From contig CAMYOD010000060.1 of NCBI GenBank assembly GCA_947259975.1, positions 51,926-115,925 of the forward strand: DNA of 64,000 bases, written 5' to 3'. Below are positions 59,521 to 64,000 of the stretch, one piece after another. Made by a program: the position numbers and the translations under genes. Source of the DNA: an uncultured Gammaproteobacteria bacterium (GTDB lineage Bacteria > Pseudomonadota > Gammaproteobacteria > HyVt-429). The notes under the pieces were generated by a model. That model was not told the DNA's origin, searched no databases, and was given only the letters and a program-made list of their open reading frames with translations. Every line of letters begins with the position of its first letter. Position 1 is the stretch's first letter.

Positions 59521-60210
59521 CTAGTCACCTGCGGAAAATCGATACCCGGCACCGCGCACCGTCTGGATGAAGCGATCATAGCCATGAGGTGCGAGACATT
59601 TTCGCAGGCGGCGGATGTGCACGTCCACCGTGCGTTCCTCGACGTAGACATTGCGGCCCCAGACCCGGTCCAGCAGGCGTGCGCGACTGTGGACCCGCTC
59701 CGGATGGCCCATGAAATATTGCAGCAGGCGGAATTCGGTGGGGCCCATGTGCAGGGCCTCGCCGTTGGAGGTGACCCGGTGGCTTTCCGGGTCCAGGCGC
59801 AGACCGTTGGCCTCCAGGGGTTCACCCTCGGGAATCGGGGAGACCCGGCGCAACACGGCGTTGATGCGGGCCACCAGTTCCCGGGGCGAGAACGGCTTGG
59901 TGACGTAGTCGTCGGCGCCGCTGTCGAGCCCGCGGATCTTGTCAGTTTCCTGGCCGCGGGCCGTGAGCATGATGATGGGGAGGTCACGGGTGGCATCGTC
60001 CTTTTTCAGACGGCGCGCCAGCTCCACCCCGCTCAGGTCAGGCAGCATCCAGTCGAGCAGCACCAGGTTGGGGTTGTCGTCGGCGATCGCCGTCTGTGCT
60101 GTCTGGGCATCCGCCGCCTCCACGGTATCGAAGTCCGCGCGTTCGAGGGCGAAGCGCAGCATGTCCCTAATCGGGCGTTCGTCGTCAACAATCAGTATCT
60201 TGGGACCCAT
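59521..60210 (-). CDS. phoB: Phosphate regulon response regulator
   Basis: [29 protein letters not shown]...[19 protein letters not shown]...[52 protein letters not shown]. Confidence 0.97.
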   Translation of the reverse strand: MGPKILIVDDERPIRDMLRFALERADFDTVEAADAQTAQTAIADDNPNLVLLDWMLPDLSGVELARRLKKDDATRDLPIIMLTARGQETDKIRGLDSGADDYVTKPFSPRELVARINAVLRRVSPIPEGEPLEANGLRLDPESHRVTSNGEALHMGPTEFRLLQYFMGHPERVHSRARLLDRVWGRNVYVEERTVDVHIRRLRKCLAPHGYDRFIQTVRGAGYRFSAGD

Positions 60211-60253
60211 TGCATCGGCTCATGTCACGAAAACGCCATTTCACACCATACAG

Positions 60254-60271
60254 ATTACAGTTCAATGACGG
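60254..60271 (-). promoter_or_regulatory. Pho-box-like site upstream of phoB
   Basis: Minus strand CCGTCATTGAACTGTAAT; 7-4-7 layout with one mismatch per half to CTGTCAT. Confidence 0.5.
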
Positions 60272-60354
60272 TAGGGGCCGCGATGGGAAAATCGGTATAC
60301 TTGCGCCCTTTCGGACCGTTGGGGCCAATCCCCCCCAATGCAACAGGTGGAATA

Positions 60355-60726
60355 ATGCCAGAGCGTAAACCCAAACCGACGGATATCAAACTGCACCAGA
60401 AATCCCGGGTCCTGGAGATCAAGTTCGACGATGGGTCGGAATTCAGTCTGCCCTGCGAGTACCTGCGGGTGTATTCACCCTCGGCGGAAGTGCAGGGCCA
60501 CGGCCCGGGCCAGGAAGTGCTGCAGGTGGGCAAGGAAAACGTCAATATCGAGCAGATCGAGCCGGTCGGGACCTACGCAGTGTGTTTGCATTTCGACGAC
60601 GGCCATAACACCGGCATCTACTCCTGGGATACCTTATATAGATTAGGCAAGAATCAGGCGAGCGAATGGCAGCGTTACCTGGATCGGCTCAAGGAAGCCG
60701 GCCGCGAGCGCAAAACCCAGGCGTGA
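60355..60726 (+). CDS. DUF971 family protein
   Basis: TDIKLHQKSRVLEIKFDDGSEFSLPCEYLRVYSPSAEVQGHGPGQEVLQVGKENVNIEQIEPVGTYAVCLHFDDGHNTGIYSWDTLYRLG. Confidence 0.92.
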   Translation: MPERKPKPTDIKLHQKSRVLEIKFDDGSEFSLPCEYLRVYSPSAEVQGHGPGQEVLQVGKENVNIEQIEPVGTYAVCLHFDDGHNTGIYSWDTLYRLGKNQASEWQRYLDRLKEAGRERKTQA

Positions 60727-60747
60727 GGTTCTGATTAAGAACGCATG

Positions 60748-61503
60748 ATGGACAAAGATAACCCCAAAACCACCCACTTCGGTTACGAAGAGGTGCCCGA
60801 AGCGGAGAAGGCCGGGCGCGTCGGCGACGTGTTTCGTTCCGTGGCGAACAAATACGACGTCATGAACGACGCCATGTCCTTCGGTGTGCACCGCGTGTGG
60901 AAGCGCTTCGCCATCGAGCAGGCCGGCGTGCGCCGCGGGCAACGTATTCTGGATGTGGCCGGCGGCACCGGTGATCTGGCCGCGAAGCTGGCCACCCGGG
61001 TCGGTGACACCGGCAAGGTGGTGTTGGCGGACATCAACGAGGCCATGCTCGCCCGCGGCCGCGAGCGGCTGGTGGAAAAGGGTCTCGTCGGCAACGTGGA
61101 ATACGTGCAGGCGGATGCGGAAAACCTGCCGTTCCCGGACGATCACTTCGATTGCATCACCATCGCCTTCGGCCTGCGCAACGTCACCCGCATTCCCGCG
61201 GCACTGGCCTCCATGTTCCGGGTGCTGGCGCCGGGAGGCAAACTGTTGGTGCTGGAATTCTCCAAGCCGGTCGTGCCCGGCCTGGGTTCCCTGTACGACG
61301 CTTATTCATTCAGCGTGCTGCCGGTCATGGGTAAGGTGATTGCCAAGGACGAGGCGAGTTATCGTTATCTCGCCGAATCCATCCGCAAACACCCGGACCA
61401 GGAAACCCTCAAGGGTATGATGCAGGACGTGGGCTTCGAGCGGGTGGGTTACTTTAACCTGTCCGGCGGCATCGTCGCATTGCACAAGGGTTATAAGTTT
61501 TAA
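60748..61503 (+). CDS. ubiE: Ubiquinone/menaquinone biosynthesis C-methyltransferase
   Basis: [63 protein letters not shown]. Confidence 0.97.
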   Translation: MDKDNPKTTHFGYEEVPEAEKAGRVGDVFRSVANKYDVMNDAMSFGVHRVWKRFAIEQAGVRRGQRILDVAGGTGDLAAKLATRVGDTGKVVLADINEAMLARGRERLVEKGLVGNVEYVQADAENLPFPDDHFDCITIAFGLRNVTRIPAALASMFRVLAPGGKLLVLEFSKPVVPGLGSLYDAYSFSVLPVMGKVIAKDEASYRYLAESIRKHPDQETLKGMMQDVGFERVGYFNLSGGIVALHKGYKF

Positions 61504-61539
61504 AAAGATCTTTGCGCCTTTGCGGCTAACAAACCTCCG

Positions 61540-62154
61540 ATGAAACTCCCGCACCTAATTGCTACGCTGTCCGATGAAATCGCCAACCGCATTCTGCGGT
61601 TGGACCCGGACACCCTCGAACGTCTGGGGACACTGGAAGACAAGATCATCGCGCTGCGTCTGGGCGAGATCGACCTGATTATTTATCTACAGCCGTCGTC
61701 CACCGGGTTTCGCGTGCTGAGCGAAAGCGAACGCGAACCCGACGTCACGCTCACCGGCACTCCGTTCGCGTTCGCGCGCCTGGCCAGTCAGCGCGAATCC
61801 GATCCCAGCCAGTTCACCTCCGGCGAACTCAAGATCGACGGCGACACGGAGTTGGGACAACGCTTCAAGCGCATCCTCGGCCAACTCGATATCGATTGGG
61901 AAGAGGTCGCCTCCCGTTACGTCGGTGACGTGGTGGCACATCAACTCGGCAACATGGCCCGCGGTCTGCGGCAGTGGGGCCGCGAATCCAGTGAGGTGCT
62001 CGGCCAGGATGTGGCGGACTATCTGCAGGAAGAAAAGCAGACCCTGGCCAGGAACGAGACGGTGGCGCAGTTCATCCACGACGTGGACGTACTGCGCGGC
62101 GACGCCGACCGGCTCGAGGCGCGCATCCGCCGGCTGCAGGAACAGGACACATGA
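61540..62154 (+). CDS. ubiJ: Ubiquinone biosynthesis accessory factor (SCP2 domain)
   Basis: NRILRLDPDTLERLGTLEDKIIALRLGEIDLIIYLQPSSTGFRVLSESEREPDVTLTGTPFAFARLA; position between ubiE and ubiB. Confidence 0.93.
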   Translation: MKLPHLIATLSDEIANRILRLDPDTLERLGTLEDKIIALRLGEIDLIIYLQPSSTGFRVLSESEREPDVTLTGTPFAFARLASQRESDPSQFTSGELKIDGDTELGQRFKRILGQLDIDWEEVASRYVGDVVAHQLGNMARGLRQWGRESSEVLGQDVADYLQEEKQTLARNETVAQFIHDVDVLRGDADRLEARIRRLQEQDT

Positions 62155-63803
62155 TTCGCCTCGGCCAGATCCGCCGTCTGGCGCGCATCACCCAGGTCTT
62201 CGTCAAACACGGCCTGGACGATTTCGTCGTCGCCATCCATTTGTTCCGCCCCTATCGTTTCGTCCTGCACCTGATGCCCTGGCGCTGGCGCAAGTGGGTG
62301 CGCCAGCCCCGCGCGGTGCGCCTGCGCGAGGCGCTGGAAGAGTTGGGCCCGATCTTCGTCAAGTTCGGCCAGATGCTCTCGACCCGCCCGGACCTGTTGC
62401 CCGAGGACATCGCCTTCGAGCTCGCCAAGCTGCAGGATCAGGTGCCGCCGTTTCCCGGCAAGCAGGCCGTTGCCGTGATCGAGGCGGCCTACGAGGAGCC
62501 CCTGGAAAATCATTTCAAGGAGTTCGACAGCGAACCCATCGCCTCGGCGTCCGTCGCCCAGGTGCATTTCGCCCGGCTGCACGACGACACCGAGGTCGCG
62601 GTCAAGGTGTTACGCCCCGGCATCAGCAAAATCATCGAGCGGGATCTGGCGCTGTTGTACACGCTGGCCGGGCTCGCCATGCGCTACGCGCCGGATGCGC
62701 GGCGTCTGCGGCCGCGGGAAATCGTCGACGAGTTCCGCAAGACCCTGGGCGACGAACTCGATCTCATGCGCGAGTCCGCCAACGCCAGCCAACTACGCAA
62801 CAATTTCACCGGTTCCGAGCTGCTGTACGTTCCCAAGGTGTTCTGGGACCACACCCGCTCCGAGGTGATGGTGATGGAACGCATCAGCGGCATCCCCATC
62901 GCCAACGTCGATGAGTTGATCGCCAGCGGCATCGATATGCGGCGCCTGGCACACAACGGCGTGGAGATCTTTTTCACCCAGGCGTTCCGCGACGGCTTCT
63001 TTCATGCCGACATGCACCCGGGCAATATTTTCGTCAGCGCCGACGGCCAGTACCGGGCGGTGGACTTCGGCATCATGGGCACCCTGGGCGAGGCGGACAA
63101 ACGCTACCTGGCGGAAAACTTCATCGCCTTCTTCAATCGCGACTACCGCGCGGTGGCGGACGCCCATCTGCGCGCCGGCTGGGTGCCGGCGGACACGCGG
63201 CCGGAGGAATTCGAGGCCGCGATCCGTACCGTGTGCGAACCCATCTTCGCCAAACCCATCAAGGACATCTCCTTCGGCCGCCTGTTGATTCGCCTGTTCC
63301 AGACCGCACGCCGTTTCAACATGGAGATCCAGCCGCAGCTGGTGATGCTGCAAAAGACCTTGCTCAACATCGAAGGCCTGGGGCGGCGGTTGTATCCGGA
63401 TCTCGATCTGTGGGTGACCGCCAAACCCTACCTGGAACGCTGGGCCAGTGAACAACTCGGCCCGCGCGCCTTCGTGCGCACGTTGCGCAAGCAGCTGCCG
63501 CACTGGTGGCAAATGCACCCGGAGATGCCGGGCCTGGTGCACGGCTTCCTCACCAAGGTAAGAGACGACGAACTCAATGTAAGCTGGCAGTCGGAACAAA
63601 TCGAGGACCTGCGCCGGCAGGTGACCGCCAATCAGAAGCGTTTGTTCTTCGGCATCACCGGCGCGGCGCTGATCATCTCCGGCGCGATCACCGCCACCCT
63701 CGGTGAACTCACACCGCAGTTTTTAGGCGTGCCCGTCATCAGTTGGGCCCTCGCCGCCGCCGGCGCCATCGTGCTGCTCAGTGCCTGGCCGCGTTCACAG
63801 TAG
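62151..63803 (+). CDS. ubiB: Ubiquinone biosynthesis ADCK/UbiB-family protein
   Basis: LEELGPIFVKFGQMLSTRPDLLPEDIAFELAKLQDQVPPFPGKQAVAVIE; FFHADMHPGNIFVSADGQYRAVDFGIMG; C-terminal TM pair. Confidence 0.97.
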   Translation: MIRLGQIRRLARITQVFVKHGLDDFVVAIHLFRPYRFVLHLMPWRWRKWVRQPRAVRLREALEELGPIFVKFGQMLSTRPDLLPEDIAFELAKLQDQVPPFPGKQAVAVIEAAYEEPLENHFKEFDSEPIASASVAQVHFARLHDDTEVAVKVLRPGISKIIERDLALLYTLAGLAMRYAPDARRLRPREIVDEFRKTLGDELDLMRESANASQLRNNFTGSELLYVPKVFWDHTRSEVMVMERISGIPIANVDELIASGIDMRRLAHNGVEIFFTQAFRDGFFHADMHPGNIFVSADGQYRAVDFGIMGTLGEADKRYLAENFIAFFNRDYRAVADAHLRAGWVPADTRPEEFEAAIRTVCEPIFAKPIKDISFGRLLIRLFQTARRFNMEIQPQLVMLQKTLLNIEGLGRRLYPDLDLWVTAKPYLERWASEQLGPRAFVRTLRKQLPHWWQMHPEMPGLVHGFLTKVRDDELNVSWQSEQIEDLRRQVTANQKRLFFGITGAALIISGAITATLGELTPQFLGVPVISWALAAAGAIVLLSAWPRSQ

Positions 63804-64000
63804 ATCCTCTACTCCTGTCGACCACGCGCGCCAGATGAGGCGAGGGCTTTCCATGCCGGGTCATCGTTCCGTTACCTTGAATCCGTGGGCGTTTTAAAGT
63901 AAACAAGGTATCAACGTCACCCGAATCCGCCTTTGCGCGGTGGCAGGATCGCCAACCACAGGAGGCCGGCATGCATAAGCCGTTGTCTTTAGGGAAGAAG

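Overview
The window looks like ordinary gammaproteobacterial chromosome, GC-rich and almost fully coding, with no prophage, CRISPR array, rRNA or tRNA that I could recognise. In order it holds: the glnE 3' end, ilvE, and an LPS inner-core cluster (waaF, waaC, galE, glycosyltransferases, a two-domain LPS kinase, waaA). Next come tolC, rhodanese and PIMT genes, then a TPP riboswitch with thiC, an HDOD protein, TPR and msrA genes, and a hybrid kinase with a response regulator. A tight DUF1538-DUF1538-PII-like-CBS operon follows, then nudE, cysQ, an orphan PstS-like gene and dapF-DUF484-xerC. After these is a pyrophosphate-metabolism cluster (ppa, hppA, pfp) next to adk, followed by hemB, phoB-phoR-pstSCAB-phoU and DUF971-ubiE-ubiJ-ubiB. 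The most unusual item is an adenylate kinase with a roughly 190-residue Lys/Ala/Thr histone H1/AlgP-like tail. Other points for follow-up are three palindromic ATACAAG-repeat spacers flanking ppa, a nested palindromic element (31620-31797) related to a second copy at 16862-16977, a further 106-bp palindrome upstream of dapF, the paired DUF1538/PII-like/CBS operon, a waaF gene that seems to lack a canonical start codon, a hidden 36-codon ORF between pfp and hppA, and a 22-bp-phased set of Pho-box-like sites upstream of pstS. All calls come from reading the sequence and the supplied translations; no database search was run.
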